A stretch of DNA of 64,000 nt from Clostridia bacterium (GTDB taxonomy: Bacteria; Bacillota; DSM-521; Neomoorellales; SLTJ01): NCBI GenBank assembly GCA_004347685.1, contig SLTJ01000038.1, positions 34,840 to 98,839 on the forward strand, read 5' to 3'. The notes under the pieces were generated by a model. It was not told the DNA's origin and made no database searches. It was given only the letters and a program-made list of their open reading frames with translations. Each line of letters starts with the position of its first letter. Positions within the stretch are counted from its first letter, which is position 1. Of the stretch, positions 1-8,020 are shown one piece after another. A program made the position numbers and the translations under genes.

Positions 1-578
1 GCGGCGCCGGCAAGAGTACATTTCTGCGCCTTATCTTCCGGGAGGAACTCGCTACTCGCGGTCAGGTGCTGGTGGGAGGCCGCTCGGTTTCCAGGCTGCG
101 GCCCCGGGAGGTGCCGCTACTGCGGCGTCAGATAGGGGTGGTCTTCCAGGATTTTCGTTTGCTGGAGGATCGTACCGTATACGAAAATGTGGCCTTTGCC
201 ATGCAGGTTCTCGAACGACCGTCCAAGGAAATCCGGCAGCGGGTGCCGCGGGTACTGCAGATGGTGGGGCTGGCCGCACGGGCTAATATCTATCCGCAGC
301 ATCTGTCCGGAGGGGAGCAGCAGCGGGTGGCCATTGCCCGGGCCATAATCAATACCCCGCCTATCCTGGTGGCCGATGAGCCTACCGGCAACCTGGACCC
401 GGATACGGCCTGGGACATCTTGCAGTTGTTGTTGGAAATCAATAAGGGCGGCACTACGGTGATCATCGCCACGCACAACCGGGAGATCGTAGACCGGCTG
501 CAGCGGCGGGTGATCGCCCTGGGGCAGGGGCGGATACTGCGGGACGAAGCGAAGGGCGTGTACCGGCGTGAAGCTTAG
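1..578 (+). CDS. ftsE: Cell division ATP-binding protein FtsE (5' end outside window)
   Basis: ABC-type ATPase that partners the membrane protein FtsX and, in this family, controls cell-wall hydrolases at the septum. The frame enters the window at base 3 already inside Walker A (GAGKST), so only the first ~40 residues are missing. Visible in order: Q-loop VFQDF, ABC signature LSGGEQQR, Walker [13 protein letters not shown] and the switch histidine in ATHN. The short total length and the absence of extra domains fit FtsE. It overlaps ftsX by 11 bases, so the two are probably translationally coupled. No anomalies are seen in the part that is present. Confidence 0.95.
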   Translation, partial: GAGKSTFLRLIFREELATRGQVLVGGRSVSRLRPREVPLLRRQIGVVFQDFRLLEDRTVYENVAFAMQVLERPSKEIRQRVPRVLQMVGLAARANIYPQHLSGGEQQRVAIARAIINTPPILVADEPTGNLDPDTAWDILQLLLEINKGGTTVIIATHNREIVDRLQRRVIALGQGRILRDEAKGVYRREA

Positions 579-1455
579 GACGGTGGGTTACTATTTCCGC
601 GAGACCTTCCGCTCCGTGCGGCACCATAGCTGGATGACCGTGGCCGCGATCATTACCGTGGCCATCTCGCTGTTTATTCTCGGCATCTTTTCCCTGGCGG
701 TGGTCAACGCCAACCAGGTGGCGACCGGACTGGTGTCGGAGCTGGAGATTGCAGCTTTCCTGCGGGTGGACACGCCCCCGGAAGTGGTGGCCCAGGTGGG
801 AGACGCGATCCGTCGCGTCCCAGGCGTGCAGGAGGCTATTCTCGTCCCCAAGGAGGAAGGGTTGCAGCAATTGGCGGCCCAATTCGGCGAACAACATGAC
901 TTGCTGCAGGCCCTGGGGGGCGTCAATCCCCTTCCCGACTACTACCGGGTCAAAGCCGTGGCCCCCGACCGGGTGGAGAGCATAGCCCGGAGCATTGAGC
1001 GGATAAACTATGTGGAATCTGTAAACTACGGCCGGGACGTGGTCGGGCGGTTGCTGGAAGTGGCGGCCTGGGTGCAGTGGCTGGGCATGGCGGCAGTGGT
1101 CATGCTGGCCGTGGCCGCCGTAGCCCTGGTGGCCAACACCATCAGGCTGGCAGTGATGACCAGGGCCAGGGAAATAGCCATTATGAAATACGTTGGGGCC
1201 ACGAACTGGTTTATCCGCTGGCCGTTTTTCCTCCAGGGATTGTTCCTGGGTTTGGTCGGGGCCGGGGTGGCAGTGGTATGCCTCTACTGGGGCTACAACT
1301 GGGTAATTGCCCGCATGCAATTGGCCCTCCCCTTTTTGCCCCTGGTTACCGGGCAGGAAATCGTCCTGCAACTTGTCGGGCTGCTGGTGCTGCTGGGCAT
1401 GGTGGTGGGCAGCCTGGGTAGCCTCATCAGTGTCCGCCGCTTCTTGCAGGTTTAG
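568..1455 (+). CDS. ftsX: Cell division protein FtsX
   Basis: Membrane subunit of the FtsEX complex, 295 aa. GTG start at 568 inside the end of ftsE. Topology fits FtsX: a short basic N-terminus, a membrane helix at about residues 22–43 (around [17 protein letters not shown]), an extracellular domain to about residue 165, then three hydrophobic segments to the C-terminus (around [30 protein letters not shown] and [17 protein letters not shown]). The [16 protein letters not shown] loop between the second and third helices is typical of the FtsX/MacB permease domain. Together with ftsE and the S41 protease downstream it forms a common Bacillota cluster. Confidence 0.95.
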   Translation: MKLRTVGYYFRETFRSVRHHSWMTVAAIITVAISLFILGIFSLAVVNANQVATGLVSELEIAAFLRVDTPPEVVAQVGDAIRRVPGVQEAILVPKEEGLQQLAAQFGEQHDLLQALGGVNPLPDYYRVKAVAPDRVESIARSIERINYVESVNYGRDVVGRLLEVAAWVQWLGMAAVVMLAVAAVALVANTIRLAVMTRAREIAIMKYVGATNWFIRWPFFLQGLFLGLVGAGVAVVCLYWGYNWVIARMQLALPFLPLVTGQEIVLQLVGLLVLLGMVVGSLGSLISVRRFLQV

Positions 1456-1579
1456 CGGCGGGGTGGTGTTTAGGTTTTATTTTGGCCTTACGGACCATAT
1501 AGTTATGGTTGGCAGGAGATATTTCTGCTGGAAATTCGCGGCAACGGCCGGTCACGCTGCCGCCGAGGAGCGAAGTAGC

Positions 1580-2746
1580 TTGCCATTGCGTCGGTATGCC
1601 AGGACCCTCCTGGTGGTAGTCGCGGCCTTATCTATGGTCTTTACCGCGGTCACCGCCGTCTTCTTCTTTAGTCATTACCCGCAGATTTCCGAACTGCTGC
1701 AAGTGACGGCCATGATCCGCAGCGAGGCCCTGGAACCCGTTGCCACCGGGGAGCTGCTGCACGGAGCCACCAAGGGGGTGGTGGCCGCCCTGGAGGACCC
1801 TTACTCCACCTATCTCGAGCCGCAGGAGTATAAGAGCCTTTCCGAGCAGATCAGCGGCGCCTACACCGGGGTAGGCCTGCTGATCGAGCTTGACCCGACC
1901 CGGGGCATAGTGGTGGTAACGCCGTTTCGGGGCGGCCCTGCCTACCGGGCCGGCATTCGCAGCGGTGACGTTATTGTGCGAATAGACGGCCGTTCCACGT
2001 TAGGCATGCGGCTGGAGGAAGCAGCGGCCATGATGCAGGGGCGGCCTGGCACCCGGGTGAAGCTGGCCATCCAGCCGGAAGGCGAGGCGGTGGGGGAGAT
2101 CGAGCTGGTACGGGAGGAGATCAGGATCCCGTCGGTAGAAGGGAAGCTGCTGGACGCCTCCCCCGGCACCGGCTATGTCAGCCTCACCAACTTCAATACC
2201 CATACGGCCCGGGATCTCGCGGATAAACTGGCCGAACTAAAAAGGGAAGGTATGCGCAGGCTGGTTTTGGATCTGCGGAACAACCCGGGCGGGGACCTCA
2301 TGGCCAGCGTTCAGGTGGCCAGTCAGTTCATCCCGGCGGGGCCGGTGGTCTACACCGTCAGCCGGGCCGGAACCCGGTCCTTTGAGGCTCAGGGTGAAGC
2401 TACGGACCTGCCGCTGGTGGTCCTGGTAAACGGCGGCACGGCCAGCGCGGCTGAAATCGTGGCCGGCGCGCTGCAGGATACCGGCCGGGCCAGGCTGGTA
2501 GGCGAAAAGACCTTTGGCAAGGGACTGGTGCAAAAGCTATTCCTCCTGGACAACGGGGCGGCCCTGAAGCTGACCACGGAGAAATACCTGACGCCAAAAA
2601 AGCGGGATATCAACAAGGAAGGCATTCACCCGGACATTGTGGTCAAGCCGGCGCCGGGCGAGAAGCCGGCAGGATTGGGGCAGGTAGATCCAAATCAGGA
2701 TGCCCAATTGCGCCGGGCTCTGGCCGAGCTGGGAAAAGCAGGCTAG
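1580..2746 (+). CDS. S41 family carboxy-terminal processing protease (CtpA-like)
   Basis: Secreted or membrane-anchored serine protease, 388 aa from the chosen start. A single N-terminal hydrophobic segment (LLVVVAALSMVFTAVTAVFF) acts as signal anchor. It is followed by a PDZ domain (around GIVVVTPFRGGPAYRAGIRSGDV) and the S41 core with the catalytic serine in GGTASAAEI and lysine in GEKTFGKGL, the Ser/Lys dyad of this family. The frame is open far upstream into ftsX. TTG at 1580 is preferred because GAGGAG lies at 1565–1570 with a 9-base spacer; ATG at 1505 has no ribosome site. It sits directly after ftsEX, a frequent pairing whose functional meaning is not settled. Confidence 0.88.
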   Translation: MPLRRYARTLLVVVAALSMVFTAVTAVFFFSHYPQISELLQVTAMIRSEALEPVATGELLHGATKGVVAALEDPYSTYLEPQEYKSLSEQISGAYTGVGLLIELDPTRGIVVVTPFRGGPAYRAGIRSGDVIVRIDGRSTLGMRLEEAAAMMQGRPGTRVKLAIQPEGEAVGEIELVREEIRIPSVEGKLLDASPGTGYVSLTNFNTHTARDLADKLAELKREGMRRLVLDLRNNPGGDLMASVQVASQFIPAGPVVYTVSRAGTRSFEAQGEATDLPLVVLVNGGTASAAEIVAGALQDTGRARLVGEKTFGKGLVQKLFLLDNGAALKLTTEKYLTPKKRDINKEGIHPDIVVKPAPGEKPAGLGQVDPNQDAQLRRALAELGKAG

Positions 2747-2846
2747 GGCGGACGGTTTGTCGCCGGCGGCGTCACCTGTGCGCGGGCGAGCCTAATAAAG
2801 ACTGGGGATACCCCTGTAGGTAGAGTTGACGGGAAGGAGAAAAGAG

Positions 2847-3842
2847 ATGCATGCAGTCACCCTCATTCCCGGTGATGGGACAGGCCCGGAGGTGACGGCC
2901 GCCGCTCGGCTGGTCATTGAGGCTGCCGGAGTGCCCATAACCTGGGAGGAAGTCCAGGCCGGCGAGGCGGTCATGGCCAAATACGGCACGCCCCTGCCGG
3001 ATTATGTGCTGGAATCCTTGCGCCGGACCCGGGTGGGCTTCAAGGGTCCCCTGACCACCCCGGTGGGCACGGGTTTCCGCAGTGTGAACGTGGCTTTGCG
3101 CCGGGAACTTGACCTGTATGCCAACGTACGGCCAGCCCGCACCTACGCTGGGATTAAGAGCCGCTACGAGCAGGTGGATCTGGTGGTGGTGCGGGAGAAT
3201 ACAGAGGACCTCTATGCCGGCATTGAACACATGGTCGGCCCGGACGCAGCCGAGAGCATCAAGATCATCACCCGCCGGGCCAGCGAGCGCATTGTCCGCT
3301 ACGCCTGTGAATATGCCGTAAGCCACCAGCGGCACAAGGTTACGGCCGTACATAAGGCCAATATCATGAAGTGCACCGACGGTCTGTTCCTGGAGGTGGC
3401 CCGCCAGGTGGCCGGCACCTACCCGCAGATAGAATTCGAGGACCGCATCGTGGACAACATGTGCATGCAACTGGTGCAGAAGCCGGAACGGTATGACGTT
3501 TTGGTCATGCCCAACCTTTACGGAGACATCGTTTCCGACCTGTGCGCCGGGCTGGTGGGCGGCCTGGGGGTGGTTCCAGGCGCCAACATCGGGGCCGGGG
3601 CCGCGGTTTTCGAGCCGGTTCACGGCAGCAGCCCGAAATACGCCGGTCAGGACAAGGTCAACCCCACGGCCATGATTCTCTCCGGAGTCATGATGCTGGA
3701 ATACCTGGGCGAATGGGAGGCGGCCCGGCGGATCGAGGAGGCCACGGCCGCGGTTATCCGGGAGGGCAAGACGGTGACCTATGACCTGGGTGGAAGCGCC
3801 GGCACCATGGCCATGGCGGCGGCCATTGCCGCCCGGGTGTAG
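2847..3842 (+). CDS. NAD-dependent isocitrate dehydrogenase-type decarboxylating dehydrogenase
   Basis: Cytosolic enzyme of the isocitrate/isopropylmalate dehydrogenase family, 331 aa. It opens with the family nucleotide/substrate motif [12 protein letters not shown]. It carries [18 protein letters not shown] and [13 protein letters not shown], which resemble NAD-isocitrate dehydrogenases more than LeuB, then [16 protein letters not shown] and the cofactor loop [16 protein letters not shown] at 2847 has GGAAGGAG at 2832–2839. The likely reaction is isocitrate to 2-oxoglutarate, supplying glutamate synthesis in an anaerobe with a split TCA pathway (inference). A 3-isopropylmalate or homoisocitrate enzyme cannot be fully excluded without an alignment. 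No leu genes are nearby. Confidence 0.85.
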   Translation: MHAVTLIPGDGTGPEVTAAARLVIEAAGVPITWEEVQAGEAVMAKYGTPLPDYVLESLRRTRVGFKGPLTTPVGTGFRSVNVALRRELDLYANVRPARTYAGIKSRYEQVDLVVVRENTEDLYAGIEHMVGPDAAESIKIITRRASERIVRYACEYAVSHQRHKVTAVHKANIMKCTDGLFLEVARQVAGTYPQIEFEDRIVDNMCMQLVQKPERYDVLVMPNLYGDIVSDLCAGLVGGLGVVPGANIGAGAAVFEPVHGSSPKYAGQDKVNPTAMILSGVMMLEYLGEWEAARRIEEATAAVIREGKTVTYDLGGSAGTMAMAAAIAARV

Positions 3843-3865
3843 GTAGGTGAGAAAGGGGCCTTATC

Positions 3866-4657
3866 TTGGCCACCCTGGAAAAGGGAGAAATAATCGCTAA
3901 CCGCTGTCTCGCGGGTCCATACTGGGAAATAGCCGTGCGCCTGCCCCAGGTGGCTGTCGCGGCCAGGCCGGGCCAGTTCGTGCATGTCCGCTGCGGCGCC
4001 GGGCTCTGGCCCTTGCTGCGCCGGCCCTTCAGCCTTTTCGCGGTGGACCGGGAGGCGGGGGAGATCAGGCTCGTTTACCAGGTGAAGGGCACGGGTACCC
4101 TGGCCCTGACTAAGAAGCAGCCGGGTGAGGAATTGGATGTGATGGGACCTCTCGGTCTGGGCTTTCCCCTGGAGCCAGGGCTGCGGAAGATCTGGCTGGT
4201 AGGCGGCGGGGTGGGCATGGCCCCTCTTTACTTCCTGGCCCGGGAAGCGGCAGCCTCTGGCCTCACCTGCGACGTCTTCCTGGGAGCGGTTACTGCAGCC
4301 GGCCTTTTGCACCAGGAGCTCTGGCGGGGGGTGGCGGCCAGGCTGGAGCTAGCCACAGAAGACGGCACCGCCGGGCACAAAGGGGTGGTAACGGACCTGG
4401 TGGAGACCGTCTTGAGGGGCAACAGGCCCGCCGCCATCTATGCCTGCGGTCCCCTGGGAATGTCGCGGCGCCTGGCGGTCATGGCCGCGGCGGCCGGGGT
4501 TACCGGTTATGCCTCCCTGGAGAGCCGCATGGCCTGCGGTGTCGGGGCCTGCCAGGGGTGCGCCGTGCGCCTCAAGGATGGCAGCTACCGGCTGGTTTGC
4601 CGTGACGGCCCGGTTTTCCGCCTGGAAGAAGTGGAAGGTGAACCGGATGGCCCCTGA
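3866..4657 (+). CDS. pyrK: Dihydroorotate dehydrogenase B electron-transfer subunit
   Basis: Iron-sulfur flavoprotein that passes electrons from the class 1B dihydroorotate dehydrogenase to NAD; 263 aa. It has a ferredoxin-reductase FAD domain (RRPFSLF), an NAD-binding segment (WLVGGGVGMAPLYFLA, later YACGPLGM) and a C-terminal 2Fe-2S cysteine set within ESRMACGVGACQGCAV plus a final cysteine in YRLVCRDGPVF. TTG start at 3866, with GAAAGGGG about 8 bases upstream. It overlaps pyrD by 11 bases. The other pyr genes are not in the window. Confidence 0.95.
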   Translation: MATLEKGEIIANRCLAGPYWEIAVRLPQVAVAARPGQFVHVRCGAGLWPLLRRPFSLFAVDREAGEIRLVYQVKGTGTLALTKKQPGEELDVMGPLGLGFPLEPGLRKIWLVGGGVGMAPLYFLAREAAASGLTCDVFLGAVTAAGLLHQELWRGVAARLELATEDGTAGHKGVVTDLVETVLRGNRPAAIYACGPLGMSRRLAVMAAAAGVTGYASLESRMACGVGACQGCAVRLKDGSYRLVCRDGPVFRLEEVEGEPDGP

Positions 4658-5573
4658 TCTGAGTGTTTCCCTCGGGCCTTTACGCCTTAAGTCCCCGGTC
4701 ATGTGCGCGTCCGGAACCTTCGGGTTTGGCGAGGAGTATACTGACTATCTGGACCTCAGCCAGCTCGGGGCCGTGGTCACCAAGACCATCACCCTGCAGC
4801 CCAGAGAGGGTAACCCCCCGCCCCGCCTGGCCGAAACCCCGGCCGGCCTGGTAAACTCCATCGGCCTGGCCAACCCCGGCCTGGAGGTTTTTCTCCGGGA
4901 GAAACTGCCTTTTTTGCGGCGGCGGCGGGTGCCGGTGGTGGTAAGTATAGCCGGTAACACGGTGGAGGAATATGCGGAGCTGGCCCGGGCCCTGGAGGGG
5001 ACGGCGGGAATCGCCGCCGTGGAGGCGAACATTTCCTGTCCTAACGTAAAAGAAGGCGGGAGGCTCTTTGGCAGCCGCCCGGCCACAGCGGCCGACGTCA
5101 CCCGGGTTATCCGCCGGAGCACATCTCTGCCTTTGCTGGTTAAGTTGCCGCCGCTTTTCCCAGGGCTCATGGAGGTGGCCGGAGCCGTAGAGGAAGCCGG
5201 GGCGGATGCCCTGGCCGTTACCAATACCCTGCCGGCCATGGTCATTGATGTGCAGGCCCGCCGGCCCGTCCTGGGAGCCGGTACCGGCGGGTTGAGTGGT
5301 CCGGCCATTCGTCCGGTGGCCGTCTATCTGGTCTGGCAGGTAGCCACGGCCGTGCGCTTGCCCCTGATCGGCATGGGGGGTATCGCCACCGCCTCCGATG
5401 CGCTGGAATTCCTCATCGCCGGCGCCAGCGCCGTGGCCGTGGGTACGGCCACCTTTGGCAATCCCCGGGCCATGGTGGAGATTTCTACCGGTATCGCGGC
5501 TTACCTGGAGGAACGCGGCATGTCCAACTTGCGGGAAATTATCGGCAGCCTGCGGCCGGGTGGATGTAGCTAA
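4647..5573 (+). CDS. pyrD: Dihydroorotate dehydrogenase B catalytic subunit
   Basis: FMN enzyme of pyrimidine synthesis, dihydroorotate to orotate, 308 aa. Class 1B features are the catalytic cysteine in EANISCPNVKEGG, the N-terminal strand SPVMCASGTFGFG, the lysine strand LPLLVKLPP, and the glycine-rich phosphate site IGMGGIATASDALEFL. The neighbouring pyrK confirms the NAD-linked heterotetramer type. ATG at 4647 lies inside the last codons of pyrK, and upstream in-frame codons belong to pyrK sequence in another frame. Confidence 0.96.
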   Translation: MAPDLSVSLGPLRLKSPVMCASGTFGFGEEYTDYLDLSQLGAVVTKTITLQPREGNPPPRLAETPAGLVNSIGLANPGLEVFLREKLPFLRRRRVPVVVSIAGNTVEEYAELARALEGTAGIAAVEANISCPNVKEGGRLFGSRPATAADVTRVIRRSTSLPLLVKLPPLFPGLMEVAGAVEEAGADALAVTNTLPAMVIDVQARRPVLGAGTGGLSGPAIRPVAVYLVWQVATAVRLPLIGMGGIATASDALEFLIAGASAVAVGTATFGNPRAMVEISTGIAAYLEERGMSNLREIIGSLRPGGCS

Positions 5574-6008
5574 ACCCCCGGAGGGGGTGAAGGGCACTGG
5601 ATTCCGCCCCTGCCGGCGAACCTGCAGGCGAATAAAATCACAAGGGTTATCACGGACTTTTCTCGGCCTCCACGGGCAAATTTGCGTCTAGATCGTCTAA
5701 GCACCAATAAGGACTATTTTTTGTGCCGAAAAGGAATCGCCGTGCCTGGTGGCGAATACAAGACCCATGGCCTATCCTGATGGTCTTACGTTTTGCCGGG
5801 AGGTGTTGGGGCAGGTTATTTAATTTTTCCCGGTATCTACTCAGCCTGTCAGGCCGGTCGGGGTCTGACGGCGAACGGGTGAAGCCGCAAGCCGGGTTAT
5901 CAGGCGGCGCGAAAGTGGCGGCAAGGCCGCCGACAGCGGTAGTAATAGGCGGTGACCTGAGTAGTTACTTTTCCCGTTACCTTAAACCTTGAAGGGAGGC
6001 TGGCATAG
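5574..6008 (+). other. Intergenic region between pyrD and etfB
   Basis: 435 bases without a convincing gene. Directly after the pyrD stop a short G/C inverted pair (CCCCCGGAGGGGG, 5575–5587) could slow transcription, but no U-tract follows. A GTG-started frame of 89 codons (5723–5992) shows no recognisable domain and covers the structured segment described separately, so it is not called. The right half (5833–5968) has nested complementary arms. The last bases carry the etfB ribosome site. Confidence 0.5.
5833..5968 (+). ncRNA. Possible structured leader RNA upstream of etfB
   Basis: Closing arms 5833–5844 and 5957–5968 pair over 12 positions with one mismatch (CTACTCAG with CTGAGTAG is perfect). 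Inside are GTCAG 5848–5852 with CTGAC 5865–5869, and the strong hairpin GGCGGC-AAG-GCCGCC at 5917–5931. The element ends about 24 bases before the etfB Shine-Dalgarno GAAGGGAGG (5992–6000), a position suited to control of etfB. It does not clearly match a riboswitch class I know; a CCGACAGC phrase recalls the ydaO class but the rest does not follow. Confidence 0.3.
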
Positions 6009-6776
6009 TTGCAAATTGCTGTCTGTCTCAAGCAAACCTTTGATACCGAGGCGAAGATCAAGCTGACCGGCGATGGGCAGATTGACAGTGCGGGGGTCAA
6101 CCTGATAATCAACCCCTACGACGAATTTGCCGTGGAGGAAGCCCTGCGCCTCAAGGAGAAGTTGGGTGGAGAAGTGGTGGTGGTGAGTGTGGGCCCGGCG
6201 CAGGTGCAGGAGTCCGTCCGCCAGGCCCTGGCCATGGGCGCCGACCGGGCGGTGTTGGTAAGCGACCCCGCTGTTGCTCCCTCCGACCACAGCCAGGTGG
6301 CGGCCGTCCTGGCCAAGGTGCTCCAGAGCGAACCCTTTGACCTCATTCTCAGCGGCTGGGTGGCCATTGACGACAATGCGGCCCAGGTACCGGCGCGGCT
6401 GGCCGAGAAGTTGAACCTACCTCAGGTAAACATGGCGGTAAAAATTGAAATCGGCGGTGGCAAAGCCACTGTCACCAGGGAAGCCGAAGGGGCCACAGAG
6501 ATAGTGGAAGTGCCGCTTCCAGCCATTATCACCGCGCAAAAGGGGCTAAACGAGCCCCGTTATCCGTCCCTGAAGGGAATTATGCAGGCCAAGAAAAAGG
6601 AACTGAAGCTCCTGACGGCCGCCGACCTGGGAGCAGAGTTGGGCGCGTCGCAGGTAAAGATACTCCAGTACAGCCTGCCGCCGGCTAGACAGGCCGGCAA
6701 GAAGATTGAAGGGGAACCGGTGGACTCCGCCCGGGAATTGGCGCGGTTGCTGCGCGAGGAAGCTAAGGTTATTTAG
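6009..6776 (+). CDS. etfB: Electron transfer flavoprotein beta subunit
   Basis: Cytosolic flavoprotein subunit that, with EtfA, shuttles electrons between dehydrogenases and a quinone or ferredoxin acceptor; 255 aa. Family signatures include the start IAVCLKQTFDTEAKI, NPYDEFAVEEALRLKE, the ADP-binding strand ILSGWVAIDDNAAQVP and the EtfB loop PAIITAQKGLNEPRYPSLKG. TTG at 6009 follows GAAGGGAGG with an 8-base spacer. It precedes etfA and then the membrane Fe-S oxidoreductase at 8021, so the likely acceptor is menaquinone through that protein (inference). Whether this ETF bifurcates cannot be told by eye. Confidence 0.95.
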   Translation: MQIAVCLKQTFDTEAKIKLTGDGQIDSAGVNLIINPYDEFAVEEALRLKEKLGGEVVVVSVGPAQVQESVRQALAMGADRAVLVSDPAVAPSDHSQVAAVLAKVLQSEPFDLILSGWVAIDDNAAQVPARLAEKLNLPQVNMAVKIEIGGGKATVTREAEGATEIVEVPLPAIITAQKGLNEPRYPSLKGIMQAKKKELKLLTAADLGAELGASQVKILQYSLPPARQAGKKIEGEPVDSARELARLLREEAKVI

Positions 6777-6788
6777 GGGGTGCGGGTT

Positions 6789-7775
6789 GTGGGTAAGGAC
6801 GTATTTATATTCGCCGAGGTTAAGGCCGGGCAACTGCGCAAGGTGGCCGTTGAACTCCTCAGCCACGGGCGGGCGGTGGCCGACCAGTTCGGGGGCCAGC
6901 TTGTTGCGGTATTGGTAGGCCAGGGCGTAGGGGCCGCCGCCGCGGCCTGCGGGCAGTACGGGGCCGACAAAGTGCTGGCGGCTGATAGCAGTGAACTGGC
7001 TACATACATCACCGAGCCGTATGCGGCGGTGGTCGGCCAGATAATCGCCGAAAACCAGCCGGGGGTATTCCTGGCCGGAAACACCATGCTGGCCAGGGAT
7101 CTCTTTCCGCGGGTGGCTGAGAGGGTAAAGGCCGGCCTGGTGACCGACTGCACGGGCATGACCCTGGAGGGCGGTAACCTGGTTTTCACCCGCCCCATCT
7201 ATGCCGGTAAAGCCTTGACCAAAGTCCAGGTAGAGAGTAGCCCGGTGATGGCCACCATCCGGCCCAATGCCCTGGGAGTGGCGGAGGTGGCGGCCAGGCA
7301 GGCCGAGGTGGTGCAGGTGGCGGTGACGATCCCGGCCGAGGCCAAAAGGGTGGCCATCAAAGAGGTCCAGCGGCGGGAATCCAAGCGGCCCGAGCTTACC
7401 GAGGCGGAAATAATCGTGTCCGGCGGCCGGGGGATGAAGGGCCCGGAGAATTACGTCATCCTGGAGGAACTGGCCGATGTGCTGGGAGCGGCTGTCGGCG
7501 CGTCCCGGGCGGCCGTGGATGCCGGCTGGCGCGACCATGCCTTCCAGGTGGGGCAAACCGGCAAGACGGTTTCGCCAAACCTGTATATTGCCTGCGGTAT
7601 TTCCGGGGCTATCCAGCACCTGGCCGGCATGGGCTCGTCCAAGGTCATAGCGGCCATTAACAAGGACCCGGAAGCCAATATCTTCAACGTGGCCGACTAT
7701 GGCATCGTAGACGATCTGTTCAAGGTGGTACCGGCCTTGACCCAGGAGGTCAAAAAGCTGGTCCAGGAATCTTAA
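6789..7775 (+). CDS. etfA: Electron transfer flavoprotein alpha subunit
   Basis: FAD-binding partner of EtfB, 328 aa. The C-terminal FAD domain is intact: [13 protein letters not shown], then [32 protein letters not shown] and [16 protein letters not shown]. The frame is open from GTG at 6780, but that codon abuts the G-rich ribosome site. GTG at 6789 is spaced about 7 bases from AGGGGG and gives the usual start around KDVFIFAE. It begins 12 bases after etfB and is surely co-transcribed. Confidence 0.94.
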   Translation: MGKDVFIFAEVKAGQLRKVAVELLSHGRAVADQFGGQLVAVLVGQGVGAAAAACGQYGADKVLAADSSELATYITEPYAAVVGQIIAENQPGVFLAGNTMLARDLFPRVAERVKAGLVTDCTGMTLEGGNLVFTRPIYAGKALTKVQVESSPVMATIRPNALGVAEVAARQAEVVQVAVTIPAEAKRVAIKEVQRRESKRPELTEAEIIVSGGRGMKGPENYVILEELADVLGAAVGASRAAVDAGWRDHAFQVGQTGKTVSPNLYIACGISGAIQHLAGMGSSKVIAAINKDPEANIFNVADYGIVDDLFKVVPALTQEVKKLVQES

Positions 7776-7793
7776 CCTGAGGAATAAATCGGA

Positions 7794-7997
7794 GATAGCT
7801 GACAGGCAGCGCCCCTGGGAAAAACGGGGTCGTACCCAAATTTCGCACCTTTTTTGCCGCGAGCCTCGGAGACATGCGGCTTGTGATCTTAAGTGCGGCA
7901 GGCTTTCAGTGATGGGTACGGAAATGGTTGGGGGGCTGGCGACGCCCCGGGCGTCACGGGGAGTTGCTCCTTTCGTGGGTGTGTCCTGTCAGCTATC
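7794..7997 (+). ncRNA. Candidate structured RNA between etfA and the membrane Fe-S oxidoreductase
   Basis: The two ends of this 204-base stretch are a perfect 13-base inverted repeat: GATAGCTGACAGG at 7794–7806 and its complement at 7985–7997. Inside, CGTACCCA (7831–7838) pairs perfectly with TGGGTACG (7913–7920). Smaller hairpins are CCCC/GGGG (7812–7815, 7826–7829), GACGCC/GGCGTC with a three-base loop (7941–7955) and GGAG/CTCC (7960–7970). TGCCGC (7855–7860) can pair with GCGGCA (7895–7900). Such nesting closed by a long helix suggests a folded leader RNA ending 12 bases before the ribosome site of the next gene. No known class is recognised; 6S, SRP and T-box hallmarks were looked for and not seen. 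Confidence 0.45.
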
Positions 7998-8020
7998 GTC
8001 CCTAAGGCGAGGTGACCAAG

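Noticed and set aside
463..1371. 302-codon open frame on the minus strand over ftsX
   Set aside because: It is a shadow of ftsX: His/Gln/Gly-rich composition, no domain, no ribosome site.
5723..5992. 89-codon frame with GTG start before etfB
   Set aside because: No domain, no ribosome site, and it covers a segment better explained as folded RNA.
7794..7830. GACAGGCAGCG phrase considered as a NiCo riboswitch
   Set aside because: The repeated NiCo motif is not present again, and the neighbouring gene is not a metal exporter.
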